Origin: DATARH01 sp963712835
GTDB taxonomy: Bacteria > Pseudomonadota > Alphaproteobacteria > ATCC43930 > CGMCC-115725
DNA: 64,000 bases
Reading direction: 5' to 3'
Assembly (NCBI GenBank): GCA_963712835.1
Contig: CAVQJJ010000002.1
Location: 620,001 to 684,000, forward strand
Position numbers and translations under genes: made by a program. Under the pieces are notes generated by a model. It was given only the letters and a program-made list of their open reading frames with translations, did no database searches and was not told the origin of the DNA. Shown here in pieces: positions 34,279 to 42,095 of this stretch (positions within the stretch are counted from its first letter, which is position 1; the number at the start of each line of letters is the position of its first letter).

Positions 34279-35568
34279 ATGGCGGGTAATGTTGCGGTTG
34301 GACAAGCACTTCCCTGGTGGCGCGAGCCCACCAAGGACCAATGGTTGGCGTGGGTGGCGGCCTGGCTTGGTTGGCTGCTCGACGCGTTTGATTTCACCAT
34401 CTTCCTGTTGATCATGGTGCCGATCTCCAAGGAATTCGGTGTGCCGCTGGTCAGCGTGCTGGCGATCTTTACGGTGACGTTGTGGGTGCGGCTGATCGGC
34501 GCCACCGCGTCGGGCTGGCTGGCTGATCGGGTCGGCCGCAAGACGCCGCTGATGATTTCGATCCTGTGGTACTCGATCTGCAATTTCATCGCCGGTTTCT
34601 CGCCGAGCTTCTGGTTTCTGTTCCTGTTCCGGGCGCTGCTCGGGATCGGCATGGGCGCCGAGTGGCCCGCCGGCGCCGCGCTGGCGATGGAAAGCTGGCC
34701 CGCTCGCTCGCGCGGCCTGATGAGCGGCATGCTGCAAGGGTCGTGGGGGCTCGGCTTCCTGCTCGCCAGCGTGGTCTATGGCCTGTTCTACGAGCAGATC
34801 GGCTGGCGTGGCTGCCTGTGGGTCGGCATCCTGCCGGCGCTGGTCGTCGTCTACATCCGCAAGTTCGTCAAGGAACCGGAGGTGTGGAAAGAGAACCGCG
34901 CGAAGCAGCACGCGCAGAAGGAGTTCAGGGTACCGCTGATCGAGCTGTTCAAGCCCAAACTGCTGCCGAACACGCTGAGCTCCTGCCTGTGGATGGCCAG
35001 CAGCTTTGTTACCTATTATACCTGCTTCGGCCTGTTCGCGACGCACCTGCAGAAGGATCTGGGCTTCGGTCCGGGCGCGGTGGCATTGCCCAGCGCCCTG
35101 TCCAATCTCGCGATCTTCATCTCGAGCTGCGCGTGGGGCACGATCGCCGACAGGATCGGCCGGCGTTGGGCGATGATCATCCCCGCGCTGATCGGCATCT
35201 TGATCACGCCGTTCTATCTCGGCTTCTTCACGACGAGCTACCCGATCCTGGTCGCGGCTTTCACGATCCAGGGCTTCTTCGTCGGCAGCATCTACGGGCA
35301 GAACCCGAGCTACCTGAACGAGCGGTTTCCGACCGAGGTGCGCGCCACCGCGGCCGGCTTCTGCTACCACCAGGGCGCGATCTGGGGTGGACTGTGCGGC
35401 CCGCTGCTCGGCATGTGGGCGGCGAGCGTCGGCGGCTTCTCGATCCCGATGCTGGTCACGACGATCGTCGCACTGGTCATCTTCGCGCTCTCGCTGGTGT
35501 GGGCGCCTGAAACAAAGGGTCAGGTGATGATCTCCGATATCCAGCTTGCCGAAACGCCGGCGGGGTAA
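34279..35568 (+). CDS. MFS transporter, sialate/lactate:H+ symporter-like
   Basis: This 429-residue 12-helix major facilitator protein has the MFS loop 2-3 motif GWLADRVGRKTPLM and a repeat of it as GTIADRIGRRWAM in the second half. The N-terminal WLGWLLDAFDFTIFLLIMVPI is typical of the SHS/aromatic-acid symporter groups that carry organic acids. GGAGG lies upstream of the ATG. It is convergent with the acyl-CoA dehydrogenase gene and may import the substrate of the adjacent acyl-CoA pathway, which is inference. A canonical terminator follows. Confidence 0.92.
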   Translation: MAGNVAVGQALPWWREPTKDQWLAWVAAWLGWLLDAFDFTIFLLIMVPISKEFGVPLVSVLAIFTVTLWVRLIGATASGWLADRVGRKTPLMISILWYSICNFIAGFSPSFWFLFLFRALLGIGMGAEWPAGAALAMESWPARSRGLMSGMLQGSWGLGFLLASVVYGLFYEQIGWRGCLWVGILPALVVVYIRKFVKEPEVWKENRAKQHAQKEFRVPLIELFKPKLLPNTLSSCLWMASSFVTYYTCFGLFATHLQKDLGFGPGAVALPSALSNLAIFISSCAWGTIADRIGRRWAMIIPALIGILITPFYLGFFTTSYPILVAAFTIQGFFVGSIYGQNPSYLNERFPTEVRATAAGFCYHQGAIWGGLCGPLLGMWAASVGGFSIPMLVTTIVALVIFALSLVWAPETKGQVMISDIQLAETPAG

Positions 35569-35583
35569 CGGGTCCGGCGCCGG

Positions 35584-35614
35584 AAAAGGGCCTCTTTTCG
35601 GAGAGGCCCTTTTT
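35584..35614 (+). terminator. Bidirectional Rho-independent terminator
   Basis: AAAAGGGCCTCT (35584-35595) pairs perfectly with AGAGGCCCTTTT (35602-35613) around TTTCGG, with T's on the plus side and A's on the other. It sits between the convergent MFS and acyl-CoA dehydrogenase stops and would work both ways. Confidence 0.92.
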
Positions 35615-36788
35615 ATTTGCGCTCGATAAAGCTGCGGCCGATCAGCTGGCGGTGCAGCTGGTTGGTGCCCTCCCAGATTTGCGTGATCTTGGCGTCGCGC
35701 AGCAGCCGCTCGACCCGGTTATCGGCGATATAGCCGTAGCCGCCATAGAGCTGCACCGCCTCGGTGGCGATGCGCATCGCCAGGTCGGAGGCGCGCATCT
35801 TCAGCATCGAGGCCTCGGGCCCGATATCGCGCTCGCCGCGATCAATGAGGCCGGCGACATGCCACAGCCACGCCTCGCACATCGCCAGATCGGTGGCGAG
35901 GTCGGCGAGCAGGAACTGGATGCCCTGGAACTCGACGATGCGGCGGCCGGATTGGCGGCGCTCGTTGATATAGGAGACAGCGTCGCCGAACGCGGCGCGG
36001 GCGATGCCGAGCGCGTGCGCTGCGACGCTCGGCCGGGATTTGTTGAGCGCCGCGAGCAGCAGCGGGAGGCCCTGGCCCGGCTCGCCGAGCACATTGGCGC
36101 GCGGCACGCGGCATCGGTCGAAGGCGAGCGCGGCGGTCGAGGAGGCGCGGTGGCCGAGCTTGTCCTCCTTACGCAGGATGCTGAAGCCGGGCGTGTCCTT
36201 TTCGAGATAAAGCGCGGTGATCGCGCCGCGCCCATCCGGGATTTCGCTCCACTTGCCGAACAGCAGAATGAGGTCGGCGACATCGCCATTGGTGATGAAT
36301 ATTTTGCCGCCGTCGATGACGACGCCGTCGTTGCCGTCAGGAGCGAAGCGGGTCTTCATGCCGGTGGCGTCCGAGCCGGCGTCGGGCTCGGTGATCGCCA
36401 GCGCGAGCAGCGCGCCCTCGGCGACGCGCGGCAGCAGGCGCCGCTTCTGCTCCTCGCTGCCGAAATCGATCAGCGGCTTCGCGGCGTGGAAATTGGTCGC
36501 CCAGATGATCCCGGTCGAGGCGCAGGCCGCGCTGATCTCGCGCACGCAGGCAAGATAGGCGGCATATGAGAGCCCTGCGCCGCCATACGCCTCGGGCACG
36601 AACATCGCATTGAGGCCGAGGGCGTTGATCGCCTCTATGTTCTTTGAGGGAAATTCGGACGCGCGGTCGTAGGCGGCGGCGCGCGGTGCGATCTCGTCGC
36701 GGGCGAGGGCGCGTACGCTGTCCAAAAGCTGCCGCTCCTCGACCGAGAGCGGCGGCAGCGCATCGAGCCGGTCAAACAGGGGGGTCAT
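35613..36788 (-). CDS. Acyl-CoA dehydrogenase
   Basis: This FAD enzyme introduces the alpha-beta double bond in an acyl-CoA. The 391-residue product has ALAITEPDAGSDATGMKT (the FAD/substrate signature), GxKIFITNG, the helix YGGYGYIADNRVERLLRDAKITQIWEGTNQ and a catalytic-base candidate Glu373 in IWEGT. Chain-length preference cannot be read. It is the last gene of the same-strand set with the enoyl-CoA hydratase and AMP-dependent ligase, but is separated from the hydratase by 278 bp of hairpins. The stop lies inside the shared terminator. Confidence 0.94.
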   Translation of the reverse strand: MTPLFDRLDALPPLSVEERQLLDSVRALARDEIAPRAAAYDRASEFPSKNIEAINALGLNAMFVPEAYGGAGLSYAAYLACVREISAACASTGIIWATNFHAAKPLIDFGSEEQKRRLLPRVAEGALLALAITEPDAGSDATGMKTRFAPDGNDGVVIDGGKIFITNGDVADLILLFGKWSEIPDGRGAITALYLEKDTPGFSILRKEDKLGHRASSTAALAFDRCRVPRANVLGEPGQGLPLLLAALNKSRPSVAAHALGIARAAFGDAVSYINERRQSGRRIVEFQGIQFLLADLATDLAMCEAWLWHVAGLIDRGERDIGPEASMLKMRASDLAMRIATEAVQLYGGYGYIADNRVERLLRDAKITQIWEGTNQLHRQLIGRSFIERK

Positions 36789-36803
36789 CGCCTGGCAGCC
36801 ACC

Positions 36804-37015
36804 AAAAACGGAACTAAGTTCCGTTTTTGTCTCTCAACTTTAAGGCGACATACGCTATTGCTCTCGATGCCGCGGGGGGCTTGTTCCCCGCGGTTATCGA
36901 GGGAGAGAAGGATGAAAATCCATCTCTTCCTGTCTCTCGGTTGGGGACGGTTCCGCTTAAAGATCCGTCTCCGCCTGTAGAGGCAGGGCGCCGGGGAAGG
37001 TTGCAACTTCCCCGG
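36804..37015. repeat. Cluster of hairpins between enoyl-CoA hydratase and acyl-CoA dehydrogenase genes
   Basis: These 212 bp of the 278-bp spacer hold successive stems. AAAAACGGAACT-A-AGTTCCGTTTTT (36804-36828) is a perfect 12-bp stem ending 16 bp before the dehydrogenase ATG. CCGCGGGG/CCCCGCGG (36870-36893) is enclosed by CTCGAT/ATCGAG. GGGGACGG pairs with CCGTCTCC (near 36943-36972). CCGGGGAAG/CTTCCCCGG spans 36991-37015. No ORF is present. Role unknown; it could be an mRNA-stability or attenuation element, or a repeat insertion. Confidence 0.75.
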
Positions 37016-37066
37016 TTGCCCCTCGAACATAAGCGAGACTGCGTTCAACGACAAGGCGCCGGCACC

Positions 37067-37834
37067 TTATTCATCTCTAAACACCGGCTTCCGCTTTTCG
37101 ATAAAGGCGGTCATGCCCTCGGTCGCGTCCGCGGTCTGGAAAGCGAGCGTGTTGAGGTCGGCTTCGCGCTTCAGCCCGTCGGCGAGCGTGCCGTCGAGCG
37201 CGCCGATTACCGCGTCGCGGGCAAGCGCGAGGGCAGGGAGGCCGTAGCCGGTCATCTCGCGCGCGAAGGCCTTGCCGGCCTCGATCAAATCGCCGTCGAC
37301 GAGGCGATGGACGAGGCCGATGCGCTCGGCTTCGTCGGCCATGACGGTGCGGCCGGTCATGATGATATCGAGCGCGCGCGCCTCGCCGATCAGGCGCGGC
37401 AGGCGCTGCGTGCCGCCATAGCCGGGGATGAGGCCCAGTTTGATCTCGGGCAGGCCGAGCCGCGCGGTCTTGAGCGCCAGGCGGAAATTGCAGGCCAGCG
37501 CCAGCTCCAGCCCGCCGCCGAACGCGTACCCATTGATCAGCGCGAAGGACGGCATCGGCAATGTCCCGAAGCGCGAGATGATGCGTTGGCCGTTCGCCAT
37601 GTCGCGGCGGCCTTGCGCCAGCGGCCGGCCCATCAGCTCCTTGATGTCGGCGCCGGCGCAGAAGGCGCGCTCGCCGGCGCCCGTGACGAGCAGCGCTCGG
37701 GCATTGCCAACGGCGACCTCGTTTAGCGCCGCGTCGAGCTCGCGCAGAGTCGCGAAGCTGAGCGCGTTGAGCGCCTCGGGCCGGTCGAGGGTCAGTAGCG
37801 CGACTTCATCGCTGCGGGTCAGGTGCACGGTCAT
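37067..37834 (-). CDS. Enoyl-CoA hydratase/isomerase family protein
   Basis: This 255-residue crotonase-fold enzyme has the oxyanion-hole block AFCAGADIKEL, and both hydratase glutamates: Glu110 in FGGGLELALAC and Glu130 in GLPEIKLGLIPGYGGTQRLPR. Hydration of a 2-enoyl-CoA is therefore the likely reaction. The ATG at 37834 matches the family start; ten more codons are open upstream. A TTGACA box reads on the minus strand at 38067-38062, about 230 bp upstream, with no clear -10. The phased repeat array at 37865-37977 lies in the intervening leader. Confidence 0.93.
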   Translation of the reverse strand: MTVHLTRSDEVALLTLDRPEALNALSFATLRELDAALNEVAVGNARALLVTGAGERAFCAGADIKELMGRPLAQGRRDMANGQRIISRFGTLPMPSFALINGYAFGGGLELALACNFRLALKTARLGLPEIKLGLIPGYGGTQRLPRLIGEARALDIIMTGRTVMADEAERIGLVHRLVDGDLIEAGKAFAREMTGYGLPALALARDAVIGALDGTLADGLKREADLNTLAFQTADATEGMTAFIEKRKPVFRDE

Positions 37835-37864
37835 GGACGCTCGGCCTCTATCGAGACGCGACAA

Positions 37865-37977
37865 ATATCAGATGGTGGACCATCTGATATCCATCTGTTC
37901 ACCATCTGCTGTTCGTCCCTTTTAACAGGCGGCGCACCGCCTGTTCTCCGCCTGTTATTGCCACCGATAACAGGAGG
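37865..37977. promoter_or_regulatory. Two adjoining arrays of 11-bp-phased repeats and palindromes
   Basis: Array 1 starts with a perfect palindrome ATATCAGATGGT-GG-ACCATCTGATAT (37865-37890). CCATCTG recurs at 37880, 37891 and 37902, exactly 11 bp apart. Array 2 starts with AACAGGCGG-CGCA-CCGCCTGTT (37924-37945). CCGCCTGTT recurs 11 bp later (37948), followed by the inverted ATAACAGGAGG (37967-37977). The arrays lie 31-143 bp before the enoyl-CoA hydratase start. Helical phasing suggests cooperative protein binding, but hairpin RNA is an alternative. Confidence 0.65.
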
Positions 37978-38091
37978 TCGCCGCTCCTTGGTGTGTGTCG
38001 CTTCCATGCGTCCCGGACGTGGCTCTTTGGTTCGGAGTCCAGATCGTGCTCATATCGTAATTGTCAATACCGGAATGAATTTATTTCTGAC

Positions 38092-39747
38092 TCACCCGCC
38101 GGTCCAGCGCACCGGCGCGGGGGCGATGCGGCCCGATTTCGCCCATTCGACCAGTTCGCGCTTCAAAATCTTGCCGCTTGCGGTCAGTGGGTAGGCTTCC
38201 ATCGCGATGAAATATTCTGGCATGTCGTATTTCGAGAGGCCCTCCGCGGAGAGGTGGGCGAGCATCGCGTCGGCCCCGGGCCTTTGGTCTTCGCTTTCGC
38301 CGTCGTGCCAGATCACCGACAGGCAGACCTTCTCGCCGAGCCGCTGGTCGGCGACCGCGAAGGCGGCGCATTTGGCGACCGCTTTGTGGCGCATCGCCAG
38401 CTCCTCGATGCGCGCCGGGTGAATGTTGTGGCCGCCGCGGATGATGAGGTCCTTCTTGCGGCCGACGATTTCGAGATTGCCGTTTTCGTCGAGCCGGCCG
38501 AGATCGCCCGAGAGAAACCAGCCGTCACGGTTGAAGGAATCCTCGGTCGCGCGCTGGTTGTCGAAGTATCCCAGCATCAGGCAGGCGCCGCGCCCGGCGA
38601 TTTCGCCGACCTCGCCGGGCGCGACCTCGATGTCGGGGTTTTCCTGGTCCCACAATTTGATCTCATAGGCGGCGCAGGATTTGCCGCAAGTGCCGACGAT
38701 CGTCTCCGGGCTGTCGCTCGGCAGCGTGTACTGGTGCGAGCTGTTCTCGCTCATGCCGTAGACGTTTTGCGGCGTGACCCCACGGTCGAGAAACGCCTGC
38801 GCCACCTCGCGCGGGATCACCGACCCGGCCATGTAGAAAGTCTTGACCTTGCCGAGCGTGTCGAGATTGCGCCGGCGCATCTCGGCGAGGATGTCCATCG
38901 CATGCGTTGGCACGCCCATCACATAGGTGGCGCCGGTTTCGACGATCCAGTCGAGCGGTGTCATGCGAGGCGGCGGCGAATTGACGATGAGCTCCATGCC
39001 GGCATGCATCGCCTGGGCGATCGCCACGGTCGCGATGTGATGCGACAACGGGCTGAGCGACAGCAGCACGGTCGAGGAATCGTGGCGCCAGTCGGCGACC
39101 ATGGCGCGGGCGTTGGCGAAGAGCGTGTTGGCCGAGTGCATGACGCCCTTGGGCGTGCCGGTCGTGCCCGAGGTGAAGGCGAGGTAGACGACGCTGTCCG
39201 GATCGCTTGCGGGTGGTGGAACGATGTCGGCGTGCGTTGGAAACTGCGCTGCCGCGTCGCCGTCGAGCGAATAGATCTTGCGCAAAAAGGGCAGGGCCCT
39301 GGCGGCGGCAAAAATATCGGCGCGGCCGGCGTCGGCGCCGTAGCCGGGCTGTGCGAAGAGCGCAGCGGCGCTGGTGCGCTCGAGCAGGGTCTCGATCTCG
39401 GCGGCCGTATAGTTCTGATGCAGCGACGGGTTGCAGACATAGCCCTGACGCGAGCAGGCGAGAAAGACGATCATCGCCTCGACCCGGTTGGGCAGCCAGA
39501 CCGCGACCCGCTCGCCGCGCTTGAGGCCGGCGGCGTCGAGATCGGCGGCGACCGCGTCGACCGCGCGCAGCAATTCGGCCCAGTTGAGCCGTCGCGTGGC
39601 GTCGCGCAGCGCGGGGGCGAGCGGCCGCTCGGCGGCGTGCTTTTGGAGGAGGGTGTAGAACGTGTCCTCGCGCCACAGCCCGGCCGCGTAATAACGCCGC
39701 GCCGCCGCGGGGTCGTGCAGGGTGAGAAGGGTATTGGTCATGGGCAT
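38092..39747 (-). CDS. AMP-dependent acyl-CoA synthetase/ligase
   Basis: This 551-residue ANL-superfamily enzyme activates a carboxylic acid to its acyl-CoA through an acyl-adenylate. It has the P-loop FTSGTTGTPKGVMH (191-204), YGMSENSSHQYTLP (A5-like), the hinge SGDLGRLDENGNLEIVGRKKDLIIRGGHNIHP and the C-terminal catalytic Lys in LTASGKILKRELVEW. The substrate is unknown; cyclohexanecarboxylate- and medium-chain-type ligases look similar. Either of two ATGs six bases apart (39747, 39741) could be used, both with GGAG upstream. It is the first gene of the acyl-CoA set and divergent from the toxin-antitoxin pair. Confidence 0.93.
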   Translation of the reverse strand: MPMTNTLLTLHDPAAARRYYAAGLWREDTFYTLLQKHAAERPLAPALRDATRRLNWAELLRAVDAVAADLDAAGLKRGERVAVWLPNRVEAMIVFLACSRQGYVCNPSLHQNYTAAEIETLLERTSAAALFAQPGYGADAGRADIFAAARALPFLRKIYSLDGDAAAQFPTHADIVPPPASDPDSVVYLAFTSGTTGTPKGVMHSANTLFANARAMVADWRHDSSTVLLSLSPLSHHIATVAIAQAMHAGMELIVNSPPPRMTPLDWIVETGATYVMGVPTHAMDILAEMRRRNLDTLGKVKTFYMAGSVIPREVAQAFLDRGVTPQNVYGMSENSSHQYTLPSDSPETIVGTCGKSCAAYEIKLWDQENPDIEVAPGEVGEIAGRGACLMLGYFDNQRATEDSFNRDGWFLSGDLGRLDENGNLEIVGRKKDLIIRGGHNIHPARIEELAMRHKAVAKCAAFAVADQRLGEKVCLSVIWHDGESEDQRPGADAMLAHLSAEGLSKYDMPEYFIAMEAYPLTASGKILKRELVEWAKSGRIAPAPVRWTGG

Positions 39748-39837
39748 TCTCCCACTCCGCCCTCGGGGGCAGAGAGGGGATTTGGCGGCAGGGAGAGACG
39801 GGAGTTTAATCTTGACTCAATCGATTTCGATGTACAC

Positions 39838-39854
39838 ATACGAATCGTTCGTAT
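39838..39854 (+). promoter_or_regulatory. Inverted-repeat operator of the toxin-antitoxin pair
   Basis: ATACGAA-TCG-TTCGTAT is a perfect 7-bp inverted repeat ending 14 bp before the antitoxin ATG. TTGACT at 39812-39817 is a suitable -35 box. Autorepression by a ribbon-helix-helix antitoxin at such a site is the rule for these modules; binding here is inferred. Confidence 0.6.
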
Positions 39855-39867
39855 ACACGTGACTCCT

Positions 39868-40119
39868 ATGCCCTCGCAAAGCAGCGCCGTGGTGACGGCG
39901 CGCATCGATGCCCGACTGAACGCGAAGCTCGACGCATTGGCGCGCGGCGTCCGGCGCTCGAAATCGTACCTCGCCGCAGAGGCCATTGCCGCGTATGTCG
40001 AGCTCAACGAGTGGCAGATCGGCGAGATCGAAGCGGGGATCGCCGAGCTCGATGCCGGCGAAGCGCTGTCGGCGGAACAGGCTAATGCGGAATACGATCG
40101 GCTGCTGAAGCCGCGGTGA
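39868..40119 (+). CDS. Ribbon-helix-helix antitoxin
   Basis: This 83-residue protein of CopG/ParD/RelB type has an N-terminal beta-strand-helix-helix (SAVVTARIDARLNAKLDALARGVRRSKSYLAAEAIAAYVE) that dimerises and binds DNA. An acidic C-terminal tail (IGEIEAGIAELDAGEALSAEQ) would wrap the toxin. The ATG follows the operator palindrome. Its TGA stop overlaps the toxin's GTG start (GTGA), the classic coupling that keeps antitoxin in excess. A much longer open frame upstream is antisense to the ligase gene and not coding. Confidence 0.92.
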   Translation: MPSQSSAVVTARIDARLNAKLDALARGVRRSKSYLAAEAIAAYVELNEWQIGEIEAGIAELDAGEALSAEQANAEYDRLLKPR

Positions 40120-40412
40120 CGACCTACCGGCTCGAATTCGCCCGACGCTATTTCCGCCGGCTCGAAGACATCAACGAGCGCATCGCCGCCGACAACCCGG
40201 CGGCCGCGGCGCGCATGATCGCGCGCATCCGCGACGCGGTAAATCGCCTGGCGCGATTTCCCGCTTCCGGACGTCCCGGCAGGGTGGCCGGCACGCGCGA
40301 GCTGGTCATCGCCGGGACGCCCTATATCGTCCCGTATCGGGTCACGGGAGACGCGGTGCAGATCATCACGATTCTGCACGGCGCGCAGCGCTGGCCGGAA
40401 CGATTTCCCTGA
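40116..40412 (+). CDS. RelE/ParE family toxin
   Basis: This 98-residue toxin of the RelE/ParE superfamily has the N-terminal LEFARRYFRRLEDINERIAADNPAAAARMIARIRDAVNRLARFPASGRPGRV and the C-terminal strand block GTPYIVPYRVTGDAVQIITILHGAQRWP with the family's conserved Arg/His end. ParE members act on DNA gyrase and RelE members cleave mRNA; the GRxGRVxGTRELVIxGTPYIVPYRV pattern is ParE-like. It uses a GTG start within the antitoxin stop. The module appears complete. Confidence 0.9.
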   Translation: MTTYRLEFARRYFRRLEDINERIAADNPAAAARMIARIRDAVNRLARFPASGRPGRVAGTRELVIAGTPYIVPYRVTGDAVQIITILHGAQRWPERFP

Positions 40413-40555
40413 ACGCGGCAGCGGCTCACCCGATTCGCCCAGGCGATGGATCGCGGCGGGTTCGGCACGAGTAAGCAGGGCGTCGATCATTCAGGCTCTT
40501 GCATTGAAGCCCGCCGACCTGGGAAGGTCGCGGCGAGCACCAAGGGAGGCGGACG

Positions 40556-41050
40556 ATGTTACAGGATTTGATGCCCTACGCGGAACGGATCGCCGAGAAG
40601 CTGAAGGCGCGCAAGGAAACCGTCAGCGTCGCCGAATCGTCGACCGCCGGGCTCGTGTCGGCGGCGCTGCTCGCGGTGCCGGGCGCCTCGGCCTATTTCA
40701 TCGGCGGCGCGGTGGTCTATACCCGCGTCTCGCGCACCGAGCTGTTGCAGGTCAGCGAGGAGGAGTTCGCCGCGCTCAAGGACATCACCCCGTCGACCGA
40801 GCCTTACGCGCTGCTTTTCGCGCGCAAGATCAGGGAGCGGCTCGGCACCACCTGGGCGATCGGCGAGACCGGCACCGCCGGACCGACCGGCAGCCGCTAC
40901 GGCCATAATGCCGGGCATTCCTGCATCGCCGCGATCGGCCCGCATGGCGAGCGCGCGGCGACGATCGAGACCGCGAGCGGCGACCGGATGAACAACATGC
41001 GGACGTTCTCGATGGCCGCGCTCGAATTGCTGGACAAAGCCATCGGCTGA
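40556..41050 (+). CDS. CinA C-terminal-like protein (nicotinamide-nucleotide amidase family)
   Basis: This 164-residue stand-alone CinA C-terminal (PncC-type) domain has VAESSTAGLVSAALLAVPGASAYFIGGAVVYT, corresponding to the ES-TGG...PGAS..F.GG signature, and GETGTAGPTGSRYGHNAGHS for TG.AGP.G. Classical members deamidate NMN in the pyridine nucleotide salvage cycle, which would complement nadE elsewhere in the window. Several positions differ from the best-known enzymes (STAGL instead of STGGL, TGTAGP), so activity is likely but not certain. AGGGAGG precedes the ATG. Confidence 0.82.
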   Translation: MLQDLMPYAERIAEKLKARKETVSVAESSTAGLVSAALLAVPGASAYFIGGAVVYTRVSRTELLQVSEEEFAALKDITPSTEPYALLFARKIRERLGTTWAIGETGTAGPTGSRYGHNAGHSCIAAIGPHGERAATIETASGDRMNNMRTFSMAALELLDKAIG

Positions 41051-41067
41051 GCGCCGCTTTCCCGCTC

Positions 41068-41820
41068 GTGGCGCCATTGGGGCTCGCCGACTGGTATCTC
41101 GTCGCCGTGGCGCTGCTCGTGGGCAGCTTTGTCGGCGTGGTGATCGACCGGTTGCCCGAGGGCGAGCCGTTCGGGGGTGGGCGCTCGCGGTGCGGCGAAT
41201 GTAGCACGGCGCTGACCGCTCGCGACCTGGTGCCGCTGGCGAGTTGGCTCACCAGCCGCGGGCGGTGCCGGCATTGCGGCGCGCGGATCGGCTGGTTCTA
41301 CCCCATCGTCGAGCTGGCGGCGCTGGCGATCGCGGTGCTGTCGCTCTGTGTCGATCGCGGGTTCGAGGCGTGGGTCGATGCGCTGCTGGGGTGGTGGCTC
41401 TTGGCGCTCGGCTGGATCGACTGGCGCCATGGCGTCCTTCCGGATGTGTTGACCCTGCCGCTGATCGTCCTTGGGCTGGCGGTGGCCGGGGATTTCGAGC
41501 CGGAGCGGTTGTGGGATCCGCTGCTCGGCGTCTTTTTCGGCTATGGCGTGCTGTGGATCGTGGCCTGGGCCTATCGGCGGCTGCGCGGGCGCGAGGGGCT
41601 TGGGCTCGGCGACGCGAAGCTCTTCGCCGCGGCGGGCGCCTGGGTCGGTGTGACCGGCCTGCCAAGCGTGCTCGCCGCCGCCGCGCTCGCGGGGCTCGCC
41701 GCCGCCGGCGGCATGATGCTCGCGGGGCGACGGCTCGACCGATACTCGGCGCTGCCGTTCGGACCGTTTCTCGCGGCCGCGACCTGGCTCGTCTGGCTGT
41801 TCGGGCCGATCCGCTATTAG
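41068..41820 (+). CDS. Type IV prepilin peptidase (A24 family)
   Basis: This membrane aspartic protease cleaves and may methylate type IV pilin-like precursors. The 250-residue product has the zinc-type cysteine pairs Cys42/Cys45 (CGEC) and Cys67/Cys70 (CRHC), and the two catalytic aspartates Asp118 (GWIDWRHGVLPD) and Asp182 (GLGDAKLF), within about seven helices. The GTG start at 41068 follows the CinA-like gene by 17 bp. A Flp-type pilin at 42846 is a candidate substrate. No secretion ATPase or secretin lies in the window. Confidence 0.93.
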   Translation: MAPLGLADWYLVAVALLVGSFVGVVIDRLPEGEPFGGGRSRCGECSTALTARDLVPLASWLTSRGRCRHCGARIGWFYPIVELAALAIAVLSLCVDRGFEAWVDALLGWWLLALGWIDWRHGVLPDVLTLPLIVLGLAVAGDFEPERLWDPLLGVFFGYGVLWIVAWAYRRLRGREGLGLGDAKLFAAAGAWVGVTGLPSVLAAAALAGLAAAGGMMLAGRRLDRYSALPFGPFLAAATWLVWLFGPIRY

Positions 41821-41879
41821 CAGCCGAGGTTGATTTCCCGCCGCGCTGCGGCTAGATCAACGGCCCGCGCGCCTCGCAT

Positions 41880-41955
41880 GTCCCCATCGTCTAGAGGCCT
41901 AGGACACCGCCCTTTCACGGCGGTAACAGGGGTTCGAATCCCCTTGGGGACGCCA
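41880..41955 (+). tRNA. tRNA-Glu (UUC anticodon)
   Basis: The acceptor stem GTCCCCA (41880-41886) pairs with TGGGGAC (41945-41951). The anticodon stem CCGCC/GGCGG encloses the loop CTTTCAC with anticodon TTC at 41914-41916. The T arm reads AGGGGTTCGAATCCCCT. A discriminator G and an encoded CCA (41953-41955) end the gene. Only one tRNA is present here, and no integrase gene or second copy of its 3' end was seen downstream. Confidence 0.97.
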
Positions 41956-42095
41956 CTAGCTTTTGCTCGAACAAAATCAATATGTCACGCGATGTGTCAC
42001 AGAGGCCCATGTACATCGGGGATGTATATTGCCTGTATAGGCGAGGGCAGGGCGGACGCCCGACGCGGGAGGATCCGGAGCGGTAACGGCCGGTT

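Noticed and set aside
37993..39867. Very long plus-strand open frame running into the antitoxin gene
   Set aside because: It is antisense to the acyl-CoA ligase. Only the last 83 codons, after the operator and ATG at 39868, have protein-family features.
41972..42073. 33-codon ORF beginning MSRDVSQRPMYIGDVYCLYRR after tRNA-Glu, considered as an integrase remnant
   Set aside because: No tyrosine-recombinase motif is present and the stretch is too short to assign. It is kept only as context for the tRNA finding.
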